64,000 bases of DNA from Collinsella sp. (GCA_019419505.1 DXZS01000017.1:62001-126000), one strand, 5' to 3'. Positions 26,492 through 35,871 are shown, counted from the stretch's first letter. The notes: generated by a model from the letters alone, not told the origin. Numbers and translations are program-made.

Positions 26492-26574
26492 CCCTCGCTT
26501 TGTAAGGAATGTTCACAAAGTTGAAGTTTCCACCTGCATCTCTTCGCAGGCTTTCAGTATGAAAGGAGAGCTAG

Positions 26575-29028
26575 ATGCGTGTTTCTTACGACTGGCTCAA
26601 GACCATGATCGATATTCCGGAGGATCCCAAGACCCTTTCGGACGAATATATCCGTACCGGCACCGAGGTCGAGGCGATCGACACCGTGGGCGAGTCCTTC
26701 GACCACGTGGTGACCGCCAAGGTGCTCACCAAGATCCCGCACCCCGATAGCGACCACATGTATGTGTGCTCGGTCGATGTGGGCGACAAGAATCTCGACG
26801 CCGACGGCAATCCCGCTCCGCTGCAGATCGTCTGCGGCGCGCAGAACTTCGAGGCCGGCGACCACGTCGTCACGGCCATGATTGGCGCCGTGCTTCCCGG
26901 CGACGTTAAGATCAAGAAGAGCAAGCTTCGCGGCGTCGTGTCCATGGGCATGAACTGCTCCGCGCGCGAGCTCGGCCTGGGTGGCGACCACTCCGGCATC
27001 ATGATCCTGCCCGAGGATACGCCCTGCGGCATGCCGTTTGCCGAGTACGTGGGCTCGAGCGACACCGTGCTCGACTGTGAGATCACGCCCAACCGTCCCG
27101 ACTGCCTGTCCATGATCGGCATGGCCCGCGAGACCGGCGCCATCTTCGACCGCGATTTCCACGTTGAGCTGCCCGCTATCAAGGTCGAGACCGGCCGTGC
27201 GACCGACGACGAGCTTTCCGTCGAGATCGCCGACGAGGGCCTGTGCGACCGCTACGTTGCCCGCATCGTGCGCAACGTCAAGGTCGGCCCGTCGCCAGAC
27301 TGGATGGTCAAGCGCCTCAACGCCCTGGGCGTGCGCCCGCACAACAACATCGTCGACATCACCAACTACATGATGATGCTCACCGGTCAGCCGCTGCACG
27401 CCTTTGACCTGGACACCTTTGCCGAGCGCGATGGCCACCGTCGTGTGGTGGTTCGTGCCGCCCAGCAGGACGAGAAGTTCACGACGCTCGACGGCGAGGA
27501 GCGCGTGCTCGACGCCGGCATGGGCCTCATCACCGACGGCGAGCGTCCCGTGGCGCTGGCCGGCGTAATGGGCGGCATGGATTCCGAGATCGAGGACGAC
27601 ACCGTCGACGTGATGGTCGAGAGCGCCTGCTTCAACGCCGGTCGCACCTCGCACACCAGCCGCGATCTGTCGCTGATCTCCGACGCCTCCATTCGCTTTG
27701 AGCGCCAGGTCGACGAGACCGGCTGCGTGGATGTCGCCAACGTTACCTGCGCGCTGATCGAGGAGATCGCCGGCGGCGAGGTTGCTCCCGGCTATGTGGA
27801 CGTGTTCCCCGCGCCCAAGACCATCGACAGCATTAAGCTGCGCCTGGCCCGCGTGCGTGCCATCTGCGGTGCCGACATCGAGCCCGACTTTATCGAGCGT
27901 TCGCTCACCCGCCTGGGCTGCACCGTCGAGCGCGACGGCGAGGACTTTATGGTCACGCCGCCGAGCTTCCGTCCCGACCTGCCGCGTGAGATCGACCTGA
28001 TCGAGGAGGTCTTGCGCCTATGGGGCATGGGCCGCGTGACGGCGACCATTCCGGCTGCCAAGAACCACATCGGCGGTCTGACCCGCGAGCAGAAGCTCAC
28101 TCGTAAGGTCGGCGAGATCCTGCGCGCCTGCGGCCTCAACGAGACCACGACTTTTGGCTTTGCCGCCCCGGGCGACCTGGAGAAGATCGGTATGTCCACC
28201 GAGGGTCGCGGTTGCCCCGTGGTGCTCATGAACCCGCTGGTAGCCGAGCAGACCGAGATGCGCCGCTCGCTGTTGCCAGGCCTGTTGCAGTCTGTGGCCT
28301 ACAACGAGGCCCACGGCACGCCCAACGTGCATCTGTACGAGGTCGGCAGCTTGTTCCACGGTCGCGAGAACGCCAGCCTGCCCAAGGAGACCAAGTCCGT
28401 GGCGGGCGTGCTCTCGGGCCAGTGGAGCGAGCAGTCTTGGAGCATGAAGTACCGCAAGCTGCGTTTCTTCTTTGGCAAGGGCATCGTTGAGGAGCTGCTT
28501 GCCCAGCTGCGCATCGAGAAGGTTCGCTTCCGTCCCGTCGAGGGCGAGAGCTATGCCTTCCTGCAACCGGGTCGTGCTGCCGAGGTACTCTCGGGCGGTA
28601 CCGTGCTGGGCTGGGTTGGCGAGATCCACCCCGAGGCGCGCGAGACTATGGGCATTGATGAGGTCGTCGTTGCCTTTGAGCTCGACCTGGACAAGCTGAT
28701 CAAGGGCGCCCGCAACCAGGAGAACTACCGTGAGTTCTCGCAGTACCCGGCCGTTGAGCACGACCTTGCTATCGTAGTCGACAACACTGTGACCTGCGAG
28801 GATCTTGAGCGTCGTATTACGAGTGCCGGCGGCAAGCTGCTCGAGGGCGTGCGCCTGTTCGATGTCTACCGCGATCCCATCCGTATCGGTGCGGGCAAGA
28901 AGTCCATGGCCTTTGCGCTTACGTATCGCTCCGACGACCATACGCTCACCAGCGAAGAGGTCGAAAAAGCGCACCAGAAGATCGTCACCAAGGTGTGCAA
29001 GGGCGTAAACGGCGAGGTCCGCGGCTAG
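26575..29028 (+). CDS. pheT: Phenylalanyl-tRNA synthetase beta subunit
   Basis: The 817-residue beta subunit. It has the N-terminal tRNA-binding (EMAP-like) domain at about 40-155 (VLTKIPHPDSDHMYVCSVD), then B3/B4 editing (GVRPHNNIVDITNYMMM), B5, the catalytic-like core and the C-terminal FDX-ACB anticodon-binding domain ending about residue 810 (SMAFALTYRSDDHTLTSEEV). AAAGGAG precedes the ATG. It is separated from pheS by a 184-bp spacer that contains a palindrome, longer than usual for this operon. Confidence 0.96.
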   Translation: MRVSYDWLKTMIDIPEDPKTLSDEYIRTGTEVEAIDTVGESFDHVVTAKVLTKIPHPDSDHMYVCSVDVGDKNLDADGNPAPLQIVCGAQNFEAGDHVVTAMIGAVLPGDVKIKKSKLRGVVSMGMNCSARELGLGGDHSGIMILPEDTPCGMPFAEYVGSSDTVLDCEITPNRPDCLSMIGMARETGAIFDRDFHVELPAIKVETGRATDDELSVEIADEGLCDRYVARIVRNVKVGPSPDWMVKRLNALGVRPHNNIVDITNYMMMLTGQPLHAFDLDTFAERDGHRRVVVRAAQQDEKFTTLDGEERVLDAGMGLITDGERPVALAGVMGGMDSEIEDDTVDVMVESACFNAGRTSHTSRDLSLISDASIRFERQVDETGCVDVANVTCALIEEIAGGEVAPGYVDVFPAPKTIDSIKLRLARVRAICGADIEPDFIERSLTRLGCTVERDGEDFMVTPPSFRPDLPREIDLIEEVLRLWGMGRVTATIPAAKNHIGGLTREQKLTRKVGEILRACGLNETTTFGFAAPGDLEKIGMSTEGRGCPVVLMNPLVAEQTEMRRSLLPGLLQSVAYNEAHGTPNVHLYEVGSLFHGRENASLPKETKSVAGVLSGQWSEQSWSMKYRKLRFFFGKGIVEELLAQLRIEKVRFRPVEGESYAFLQPGRAAEVLSGGTVLGWVGEIHPEARETMGIDEVVVAFELDLDKLIKGARNQENYREFSQYPAVEHDLAIVVDNTVTCEDLERRITSAGGKLLEGVRLFDVYRDPIRIGAGKKSMAFALTYRSDDHTLTSEEVEKAHQKIVTKVCKGVNGEVRG

Positions 29029-29128
29029 GTCCTGCGCTGGGGTATGGGTCAGCGGTGGCTGCTGCCGAGTCCTACGTGACTGCTGTTTTCGGTATAAGGC
29101 ACCGTTGAACCTGCATATATGACACGCG

Positions 29129-29140
29129 CATTACATAACG
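29129..29140. promoter_or_regulatory. Upstream half of the putative metal-regulator site
   Basis: CATTACATAACG closely repeats CATTACGTAACA at 29205-29216. It lies just upstream of the -35 hexamer of the cbi promoter. Confidence 0.4.
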
Positions 29141-29150
29141 GCGTGCTGCT

Positions 29151-29179
29151 TTGTCGGCAGTGCGCCGTTTTGCTATGAT
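29151..29179 (+). promoter_or_regulatory. Promoter of the cobalt transport operon
   Basis: TTGTCG (29151-29156), a 17-bp spacer and TATGAT (29174-29179). The predicted start is near 29186, directly before the palindromic operator. Confidence 0.6.
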
Positions 29180-29189
29180 AGCCCGCGGC

Positions 29190-29217
29190 GTGTTACGAAT
29201 CTGACATTACGTAACAC
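29190..29217. promoter_or_regulatory. Palindromic operator GTGTTACG-N12-CGTAACAC
   Basis: A perfect 8-bp inverted repeat with a 12-bp spacer, overlapping the start of the transcript. Its position suggests repression, probably by a metal- or cobalamin-responsive regulator that is not encoded in the window. Confidence 0.6.
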
Positions 29218-29274
29218 TGGAAAGGTGATTCAAGCGGCGTTGCAATTCCGTGCGCCGATAACCGGGAGGCGTAC

Positions 29275-30360
29275 ATGCACATTCCAGATAATTATCTGTC
29301 CCCGCAGACCGATGCCGTCATGGCGGTGGCGATGGTGCCCGTCTGGGCTCACTGTATCAAGAAGGTGCGCGCCACGCTCGATCGCGAGCACATGGCTTTC
29401 CTGGGCATCTGCGCCGCATTTTCCTTCTTGCTTATGATGTTCAACGTGCCGCTGCCCGGCGGCACCACTGGCCACGCCGTTGGTGGCGCACTCATCGCGC
29501 TGCTGCTGGGCCCCGAGGCCGCGGCTATCGCGGTTTCGGTCGCGCTGGCGCTGCAAGCGCTGCTGTTTGGCGACGGCGGCATCCTGTCCTTTGGCGCTAA
29601 CTGCTTTAACATGGCCTTCGTGTTGCCGTTTGCCGCAGCCATCGTGTTCCGCGCGCTTAACAGCCGCTTGCACGACAAGAGCTGGGGCACCTCGGTTTCG
29701 GCCATCGCAAGCGGCTGGGTCGGCCTGTGCCTGGCGGCCCTGTGCGCAGCAATCGAGTTTGGTATTCAGCCGATGCTTTTCACGAATGCTTCGGGCGCTC
29801 CGCTGTACTGCCCCTTCCCGCTGTCCATTGCCATTCCGGCCATGATGATCCCGCATATGTTGGTAGCCGGCGTGGTCGAGGGCGTGGCGACTGCCGCGAT
29901 CTACGGCTTTATCAAGAAGACGGCGCCGAGCGTTATCGTCGGTCCCGAGGCTTACGACGGCCTGCTGGACGCCGAGGGCGCAGCCGCCAAGAAGACCTCG
30001 CTGGTCCCCACACTCATCCTGGTCGCCGTGCTTGTCGTGGCCACGCCGCTGGGCCTGCTGGCCACGGGTGACGCCTGGGGTGAGTGGGATGCCGAGGGCG
30101 CCGCGACCGCCGTTCAGGAGGCTGGCGACGACAGCCTGCAGGCTTCGGTCGGCCTTGACACCCCGACCTTTGCCGATGCGCTGCCTACGGGTGATTACCT
30201 GCAGGCCTATTCCGAGGAGCAGGGTCTCGGCTTTGCCGGTCAGGCTGCCATGTATATCCTGTCCGGCGTGATTGGCGTGGCGGTGCTCACCATCGCATTC
30301 CGTCTGATCTCGCTGACGGTCAAGGAAAGCGGTGCTCATGGCGATGGTCGAGCTGCCTAG
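29275..30360 (+). CDS. CbiM-type ECF cobalt/nickel transport substrate-specific protein with PDGLE-like C-terminus
   Basis: The S component of an energy-coupling-factor transporter. The 361-residue protein starts MHIPDNYLSP, the metal-binding N-terminus of the CbiM/NikM family, with the histidine at position 2. About seven helices follow, including GGTTGHAVGGALIALLLGPEAA. The C-terminal part after about residue 240 has a further membrane helix, a hydrophilic loop and a last helix, matching the PDGLE/CbiN-NikN accessory component fused onto CbiM. The next gene is CbiQ, overlapping its 3' end. Cobalt versus nickel cannot be decided from sequence alone. Confidence 0.87.
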   Translation: MHIPDNYLSPQTDAVMAVAMVPVWAHCIKKVRATLDREHMAFLGICAAFSFLLMMFNVPLPGGTTGHAVGGALIALLLGPEAAAIAVSVALALQALLFGDGGILSFGANCFNMAFVLPFAAAIVFRALNSRLHDKSWGTSVSAIASGWVGLCLAALCAAIEFGIQPMLFTNASGAPLYCPFPLSIAIPAMMIPHMLVAGVVEGVATAAIYGFIKKTAPSVIVGPEAYDGLLDAEGAAAKKTSLVPTLILVAVLVVATPLGLLATGDAWGEWDAEGAATAVQEAGDDSLQASVGLDTPTFADALPTGDYLQAYSEEQGLGFAGQAAMYILSGVIGVAVLTIAFRLISLTVKESGAHGDGRAA

Positions 30361-31174
30361 CTGGCTTGCGGTCGAGCAGCGTTACGAGCCCACGGGCGCT
30401 CGTCATCGCGTGATGCAAAAGAACGTCCTGCACCTGGCGAGCCTGCTTGAGCGGGTTCGCCTGGGTGGAGGCGCGCACGAGGGCGGGTCGATGGTCGACC
30501 GCGCCCTTTCTTGCGTTTCGGCTCCGGTGCGCCTGGTGGGGATATTCGTTTGCGTCCTGTGCGTGTGCCTGACACAAAGCCCGCTGTACCTCATGTTGAT
30601 GGCGGCCATTGCGCTGGTGCTCGTTGCCGTGCGTCCCGTACGCGGGCTGCGCGCGACCTTTGTGCCGGCGCTTGGCGCCGCGGGGCTCGCAGTGGTTTTG
30701 GCGCTGCCTGCCCTGCTGCTGGGTGCTTCCGCTACGGGCGCCATGCTCAAGATTGCGCTCAAGACGTTCATTAACGTGACGCTCGTGCTGGGCGTTTCGT
30801 GGACCCTCACATGGAGCCGCATGTCGGCGGCGCTCAAGACGCTACATCTGCCCGACGAGGTCATCTTTACGTTTGATATGGCGCTCAAGCACATCGAGGT
30901 GCTGGGCCGAACGGCGCACGATCTGACCGAATCGGTCATGCTGCGCAGTGTGGGTCGCGCGCCTGAGGGGTTTTCGCGCACCGACTCGGTCGCGGGTATC
31001 ATGGGCATGACGTTTATCAAGGCGATGGAATGCAGCCATGCGATGGACGAGGCCATGCTCTGCCGTGGGTTTGCCGGTGTGTATCCGGCGCCCGCGCGCG
31101 CCGGGCTTGGCTGGCGCGATGCGGTCTATGCGGCCGGCGTGGCGCTGCTGGCAGTGTTGTGCGCCGTGCTGTAG
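30338..31174 (+). CDS. CbiQ-type ECF transporter transmembrane T component
   Basis: A 278-residue coupling membrane protein with four to five hydrophobic helices at about 55-145 and 255-275. The cytoplasmic coupling region has the Ala-Arg-Gly-like signature of T components (ESVMLRSVGRAPEG and AMDEAMLCRGF). The start at 30338 follows AAGGAAAGCGG and overlaps the cbiM stop by 23 bp, implying translational coupling. The order cbiM-cbiQ-cbiO is standard. Confidence 0.87.
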   Translation: MAMVELPSWLAVEQRYEPTGARHRVMQKNVLHLASLLERVRLGGGAHEGGSMVDRALSCVSAPVRLVGIFVCVLCVCLTQSPLYLMLMAAIALVLVAVRPVRGLRATFVPALGAAGLAVVLALPALLLGASATGAMLKIALKTFINVTLVLGVSWTLTWSRMSAALKTLHLPDEVIFTFDMALKHIEVLGRTAHDLTESVMLRSVGRAPEGFSRTDSVAGIMGMTFIKAMECSHAMDEAMLCRGFAGVYPAPARAGLGWRDAVYAAGVALLAVLCAVL

Positions 31175-31196
31175 GCGCTGCTGGTTCCGGCTGGGG

Positions 31197-31991
31197 ATGC
31201 AAATGGGGAAGGGCGACGTTTTGGCAAACGATACAAATGGCGCGATGGGCGCGAGCGGTTCTGCTGGCGCCGAGACCACGCCGCTCATCGAGTTTCGCGA
31301 CGTGGTGTTTTCCTATGCGGGGCATACGGTTGTCGATGGTGTGTCGCTGCAGGTCGATTGTGGTGAACTCGTTGCCCTGCTCGGTCCCAACGGCTGCGGT
31401 AAGACGACGATTATGCGCCTTGTTAACGGCCTTGAACTCGCGGACACAGGGGCATACCTGTTTGACGGGCATGTGATTGATGCGGCGTTTCTAAAGGATT
31501 CCGCGGCCGCTCAGCGTTTTCATCAGCGCGTGGGCTTCGTATTCCAAAACGCCGATGCCCAGCTGTTCTGCGCCACGGTGGGCGAGGAAGTTGCTTTTGG
31601 TCCCGCGCAGATGGGTCTGCCGGCAGACGAGCTCGAGCGCCGCGTGCGCGATGCCATGGGGCTGTTCCAGGTTGCCGACCTTGCCGACGCCTCTCCCTAT
31701 CAGCTCTCGGGCGGGCAAAAGAAGCGTGTTGCGCTGGCTGCGGTGGTGTCGATGAACCCGGATATCTTGGTCCTCGACGAGCCTACCAATGGGCTCGACG
31801 AGGATTCATGCGACATCGTGGTCAATTTCTTGCTGGCTTATGTCGCGGCGGGTAAGACGGTCTTGATGAGCACGCATCACCAGGATTTGGTGCGACGCCT
31901 GGGTGCCCGTGCAATCTATATCGATCGATATCACCATGTGGTCGAGGCGTCTTCGTCGTCGTATGGAACCGAAAGCGGTGCTACGGACTAG
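31197..31991 (+). CDS. CbiO-type ECF transporter ATP-binding protein
   Basis: The ATPase subunit. Residues show Walker A GPNGCGKTT, Q-loop region FVFQNADAQLF, signature LSGGQKKR, Walker B ILVLDEPT and the H-loop STHHQD. The FVFQNADAQLF segment is typical of ECF A components. The start is uncertain: ATGs at 31197 and 31203 and a TTG near 31220 are all in frame, and the last has the better GGGAAGGG site upstream. The first is used here, giving 264 residues. It lies 22 bp after cbiQ. Confidence 0.88.
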   Translation: MQMGKGDVLANDTNGAMGASGSAGAETTPLIEFRDVVFSYAGHTVVDGVSLQVDCGELVALLGPNGCGKTTIMRLVNGLELADTGAYLFDGHVIDAAFLKDSAAAQRFHQRVGFVFQNADAQLFCATVGEEVAFGPAQMGLPADELERRVRDAMGLFQVADLADASPYQLSGGQKKRVALAAVVSMNPDILVLDEPTNGLDEDSCDIVVNFLLAYVAAGKTVLMSTHHQDLVRRLGARAIYIDRYHHVVEASSSSYGTESGATD

Positions 31992-32071
31992 TTGCTGCGT
32001 AGAGCGTGCGTAGCCGTCCGCGCGGCTTTGCCGTGATGGTATAGTTATCCAGGTTTTTTATGGGGGTGGCT

Positions 32072-32920
32072 ATGCCAAGCTGGAACATTCATATCGCTCA
32101 GACGGAGCGTTTGCTGGAGCGCACCGGTGCGCTTGCCAATAGCGTGCGCGACCGCAATGCCTTTTTGTTTGGCTGCGTGGTTCCGGATATCTTCGTGGGC
32201 TATATGGTCCCTGGCATCGCCGATCCCATCCCGTACCGCATTACGCACTTTGCAAAGCCCGAGCCTATCCCTAAGCCTCGTGAGCATGAGTTCTGGGATA
32301 CCTATGTGGCACCGTTGCTTAAAAGTTCGCCCACCGGTGCGCCAGCCGCGGCGACCTCGATTATCGAGGAGCGCGAGCGACTGAATCGCGTGCACTATCC
32401 CCAGCGCTACAGGGATGCCGAGCCGGTTGTCGGTCCCGGCGCTCGTGAGTTCTCGCTTGCGTCCGAGGACGTGGCGCAGTCGCTGCTCGATTTAACGTTG
32501 GGCGTCTGGTCACATCTGGTGGCCGATACCGTATGGAATACGCGCGTGAATCAGTACTTGGAGGCACACGGCGGCAAGCCGTGTGAGGAGTTCCGCATTA
32601 AAAAGCAAGGCGACTTTGACTGGTTTGGCAAGACGCTCGGCATCGTTTCGATTCCGCGCGCGACCGATCGCCTGTATACTGCGGCGACGCGTTTTGGGCA
32701 GTATCCCATCCATAAAGAATATGTGCTCAAGACCATCGGCGTTATGCACGAGATTGTACGCGAAAACCCCGGCGAGCCCGATCATCCGCCGTATCGCCTG
32801 CTAACCGAGGAGTTTTTCGATGCAACGTTTACCGAGGTCATCGAGCTAACCGAGGCGGGATTTGCGGCTCGCGTTGCCGCTTCTGACGTTCCCGCAGTCC
32901 CCCTGATCCACAGCTGCTAG
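32072..32920 (+). CDS. Zinc-dependent phospholipase C-like protein
   Basis: A 282-residue protein of the Zn_dep_PLPC-like family. The N-terminus MPSWNIHIAQTERLL ... DRNAFLFGCVVPDI is the family signature, with histidine and aspartate as metal ligands. A later HLVADTVWNTRVN supplies further His/Asp. There is no signal peptide, so it is probably cytoplasmic and its substrate is unknown. The start at 32072 (GGGGGTGG upstream) was preferred to the ATG at 32060. The stop TAG overlaps the stop of the convergent gene in one CTAG. Confidence 0.75.
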   Translation: MPSWNIHIAQTERLLERTGALANSVRDRNAFLFGCVVPDIFVGYMVPGIADPIPYRITHFAKPEPIPKPREHEFWDTYVAPLLKSSPTGAPAAATSIIEERERLNRVHYPQRYRDAEPVVGPGAREFSLASEDVAQSLLDLTLGVWSHLVADTVWNTRVNQYLEAHGGKPCEEFRIKKQGDFDWFGKTLGIVSIPRATDRLYTAATRFGQYPIHKEYVLKTIGVMHEIVRENPGEPDHPPYRLLTEEFFDATFTEVIELTEAGFAARVAASDVPAVPLIHSC

Positions 32921-33990
32921 CCGGCCGGCTTAACGGTGAACAGTTCATCCCAATTGACCAACAGCTCCCGTCGCAGGGCATCTTCGGTGGTGCGTTCCTG
33001 ATCGGTCTTTGGGATGTAGGGGAGCCCCTCCTTTTTATGGATGAGTTCGGCGATGTTGCTAAAGCTCTTCGTGTCTTTGATTTGCTCATAGGTTATCTGG
33101 ATAACGTCATAGCCCATGCTTGTGAGGGCGGTGGTGCGCTCGGCATCGGAGAGGCTTGCGGCTTCGCTGTCATGGGCGGAGCGGCCTTGGCATTCAAGGA
33201 TGACGCCCATGCTGTCGGTGCTGCTCTCTATGAGGATATCGGCGTAGCAGCAGGTTTTGTCATACAGTGAGCGCGCGGTGTCGCTGAGTGGGATGCGCAC
33301 GTTGTTTGCGATATTGATGCCCATGCCGCCCTCGTTGCGGGGGAGCGAGACAAGCATGGAGGTCTGTACTTCGAAGGGCGAGGCGGTCTGTCCCGTCATG
33401 TGCTCGGCCGCCCAGCGCAGTTGTTTAACGCCGCGCAGGCCTGCGGCCTGCTTGGCGAACGCGGCGATATCCGCTGCGGAAAGAAGCGGCGTGCGCTTCC
33501 ACAAGTTGGTGTCATTACCCTTGGTGTCGACAACACGTTTCCAACCACAGTCGGGCGGAATGAGCTTAAGCGAAATTGCTTCATCGAGCTGCTGCTGCGC
33601 CCGTTTACAAGGCGTGAACACTGCAAAGGAGCCGCACATCTCGTAGCAAGCCATGAGTAACTGGTTGCGCGAGACCTGCGTAGCAAGGTTGAGCAGTGTG
33701 AACTCCGGGGACGTGACATCAAATCCATGCTCAGTCTGCCTAAACGACCCAGGAGGCGGCTCTTGGGTTAGCAGACGGCTATGAAATAGCTTTCCGTTCG
33801 CGCGCTGTTTTCTTTCGCTCACGAATCTCCAAACTGGTTTGCCGAGCAATTCTTTAATTACTGGTTGTTTTGAGTAATGCACCAAGCGATGGTCATGGTC
33901 GGGCGGCAGGATTGCCGGATAGAGTCCTAGTATCTGGGGCGGGATGCGATAGTACTGAAAAGCTGTGGGTCCGCAAGCGAGAAATGACAT
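32917..33990 (-). CDS. Hypothetical protein with endonuclease-like C-terminal domain
   Basis: A 357-residue protein of a type I have only a partial match for. The C-terminal third contains YADILIE ... GVILECQG followed by an arginine/threonine helix and GYDVIQITYEQI. That arrangement (D-x-n-E-x-Q plus a closing strand) resembles DUF559/Vsr-type PD-(D/E)XK folds with Gln in place of Lys. The N-terminal region holds RIPPQILGLYPAILP and basic helices. No good ribosome site precedes the ATG, so the start is uncertain. A palindrome lies directly upstream. It could be an accessory nuclease or an AbiEi-like protein; the assignment is weak. Confidence 0.6.
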   Translation of the reverse strand: MSFLACGPTAFQYYRIPPQILGLYPAILPPDHDHRLVHYSKQPVIKELLGKPVWRFVSERKQRANGKLFHSRLLTQEPPPGSFRQTEHGFDVTSPEFTLLNLATQVSRNQLLMACYEMCGSFAVFTPCKRAQQQLDEAISLKLIPPDCGWKRVVDTKGNDTNLWKRTPLLSAADIAAFAKQAAGLRGVKQLRWAAEHMTGQTASPFEVQTSMLVSLPRNEGGMGINIANNVRIPLSDTARSLYDKTCCYADILIESSTDSMGVILECQGRSAHDSEAASLSDAERTTALTSMGYDVIQITYEQIKDTKSFSNIAELIHKKEGLPYIPKTDQERTTEDALRRELLVNWDELFTVKPAG

Positions 33991-34036
33991 GGCAATCCGA
34001 TCGTTCGAGCGTTGTTTGGGCTAGAAAGGCTATCGG

Positions 34037-34166
34037 TTTCGGAAGTGCGGGGAAAAAGACAAACAGGCAAAGCACAAGCGGTATTTGAGCCAACTTTATC
34101 AGGGGTTTTGTTGAAATAAAAGGGCTTGTGCTCGGGGGTAAGCAATTTTTCCCCGCACTTCCGAAA
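34037..34166. repeat. Palindrome with perfect 21-bp outer arms
   Basis: The sequence at 34037-34057 is exactly complementary to 34146-34166 (core GGAAGTGCGGGG). A second, inner pair GCACAAGC/GCTTGTGC lies inside. The element is 130 bp long and occupies most of the 420-bp spacer between the endonuclease-like gene and pyk. The rest of the spacer, apart from the pyk terminator, shows nothing. Confidence 0.75.
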
Positions 34167-34347
34167 AGCAGGTCGATCTGGCTCTTGCTAAAACGATTTA
34201 GCAGCGTCCGTTAAGGTGTGGGTTTGCCACCGGGCGAACACTTTTGGCGCTTGGGGCTTTATTTTTTGGCCTCGGAGGGCGGATTTCGCGCTTTTGGTAA
34301 TGAAATGGGTGCGTGCCATGTCGTGCGGTAGGCATCGGTGCACAGAA

Positions 34348-34382
34348 AAAGGGCCCGGAAGGCAATGCCTTCCGGGCCCTTT
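34348..34382 (-). terminator. pyk terminator
   Basis: AAAGGGCCCGGAAGGC pairs perfectly with its complement around a 3-nt loop. On the minus strand a TTTTTC tail follows. It lies 29 bp after the pyruvate kinase stop. Confidence 0.9.
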
Positions 34383-34410
34383 GCAATGCAAATCTGCTTG
34401 CAAGTACGAT

Positions 34411-35871
34411 TTAGCGCACCTGAGCGACGTATGCGACGTTGGTCGAGGAGACCTTGTCCTCGAGCTGGACGCTCATGCGGGGATCGCCGGCGGTAGCGAC
34501 GGTCAGATCGCCGGCCTCGACGTAGCCGAGCTCCTTAGCGGTCTCGATCGCCTTGACGATCGTGCCGTTGACGGTGCCCTGGGTAATCTCGGCCTGATGC
34601 GGGATAACGCCCCAGTACATGATCATCTGCTGGACGGCCCACTCGTGGCGGGAGAACGCGCAGATCGGCATGTTGGGACGGAAGTGCGAGATCAGGCGAG
34701 CAGTACGGCCGGTGGTCGTCGGCACGGTGATGCACTTGGCGCCAACGGTGGTGGCCATGTTCACAGCGGACATACCCACAACGTTGTTGACAACGCGGGT
34801 GCCGTGAGCGTCAGCCGGAACCTCGAGCGGAGCGTGAGCCGGGAGGTACTTCTCGGTCTCGAGAGCAATGCTGGCCTGCATCTTGACGGCCTCGACCGGG
34901 TACTTACCGGCAGCGGACTCGCCGGACAGCATAACGGCGTCGGTGCCGTCGTAAATGGCGTTAGCAACGTCGGCAACCTCGGCGCGCGTCGGGCGCGGGT
35001 TCTGCTGCATGGAGTCGAGCATCTGCGTAGCGGTGATAACGGGCTTGTAGGCCGCGTTGCACTTGGCGATGATCTCCTTCTGGATGTGCGGAACGAGCTC
35101 GGGCTTGATCTCGATGCCCAGGTCGCCACGGGCGACCATGATGCCGTCGGAAGCCTCGAGGATCTCGTCGAAGTTCTCGACGCCCAGGGCGCACTCGATC
35201 TTCGGGAAGATCGTCACGTGCTCGCCGCCGTTCTCGCGGCAAAGCTCGCGGATGCCGCGGACGGACTCGCCGTCGCGGATGAAGGAAGCGGCGATGTAGT
35301 CGATGTTCTCGGTCAGGCCAAAGAGGATGTCCTGACGATCGCGCTCGGTGATGGCGGGCAGCGAGATGTTGACGTTGGGCATGTTGACGCCCTTGCGCTC
35401 GCCGATCAGGCCGTCGTTCTTAACGACGCAGGTCATGTCCTGGCCGTCGACGGACTCGACCTCGAGGGCAACCAGGCCGTCATCGATCAGGATGAGGGAG
35501 CCCTTCTCGACCTCGGAGGGCAGAGCCAGGTAGTCGAGGGAGATGTGCTCAGAGGTGCCGTGGAAATCCTCGGTCGTGGGCTGAGCGGTGACGACGATCT
35601 TGTCGCCGGTCTTGACGGCAACCTTCTTGCCGTCGACCAGAAGGCCGGTGCGGACCTCGGGGCCCTTGGTGTCGAGCAGGATGCCGACGGGCATACCGAG
35701 CTCCTTGGAAATACGACGGACGCGCTCGATGCGACCGTGGTGCTCGTCGTAGGAGCCGTGCGAGAAGTTAAAACGGGCGACGTTCATGCCCGCCTTGATC
35801 ATCTCGCGGATGGTCTCGTCGCTATCGCAGGCGGGACCCATGGTGCATACAATCTTGGTGCGCTTGTACAT
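34411..35871 (-). CDS. pyk: Pyruvate kinase
   Basis: Catalyses the last step of glycolysis, PEP plus ADP to pyruvate plus ATP. The 486-residue protein starts KRTKIVCTMGPA and has the conserved NFSHG, LDTKGPEVRTG, PKIECALG, MVARGDLGIE, the ATQMLDSM loop, and the C-terminal VPTTTGRTARLISHFRP. It lacks the extra C-terminal PEP-utiliser domain found in Bacillus enzymes. GGAGG lies 6 nt upstream. A TATAAT hexamer (minus strand, 35935-35940) is the likely -10, without a clear -35. Monocistronic. Confidence 0.96.
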   Translation of the reverse strand: MYKRTKIVCTMGPACDSDETIREMIKAGMNVARFNFSHGSYDEHHGRIERVRRISKELGMPVGILLDTKGPEVRTGLLVDGKKVAVKTGDKIVVTAQPTTEDFHGTSEHISLDYLALPSEVEKGSLILIDDGLVALEVESVDGQDMTCVVKNDGLIGERKGVNMPNVNISLPAITERDRQDILFGLTENIDYIAASFIRDGESVRGIRELCRENGGEHVTIFPKIECALGVENFDEILEASDGIMVARGDLGIEIKPELVPHIQKEIIAKCNAAYKPVITATQMLDSMQQNPRPTRAEVADVANAIYDGTDAVMLSGESAAGKYPVEAVKMQASIALETEKYLPAHAPLEVPADAHGTRVVNNVVGMSAVNMATTVGAKCITVPTTTGRTARLISHFRPNMPICAFSRHEWAVQQMIMYWGVIPHQAEITQGTVNGTIVKAIETAKELGYVEAGDLTVATAGDPRMSVQLEDKVSSTNVAYVAQVR

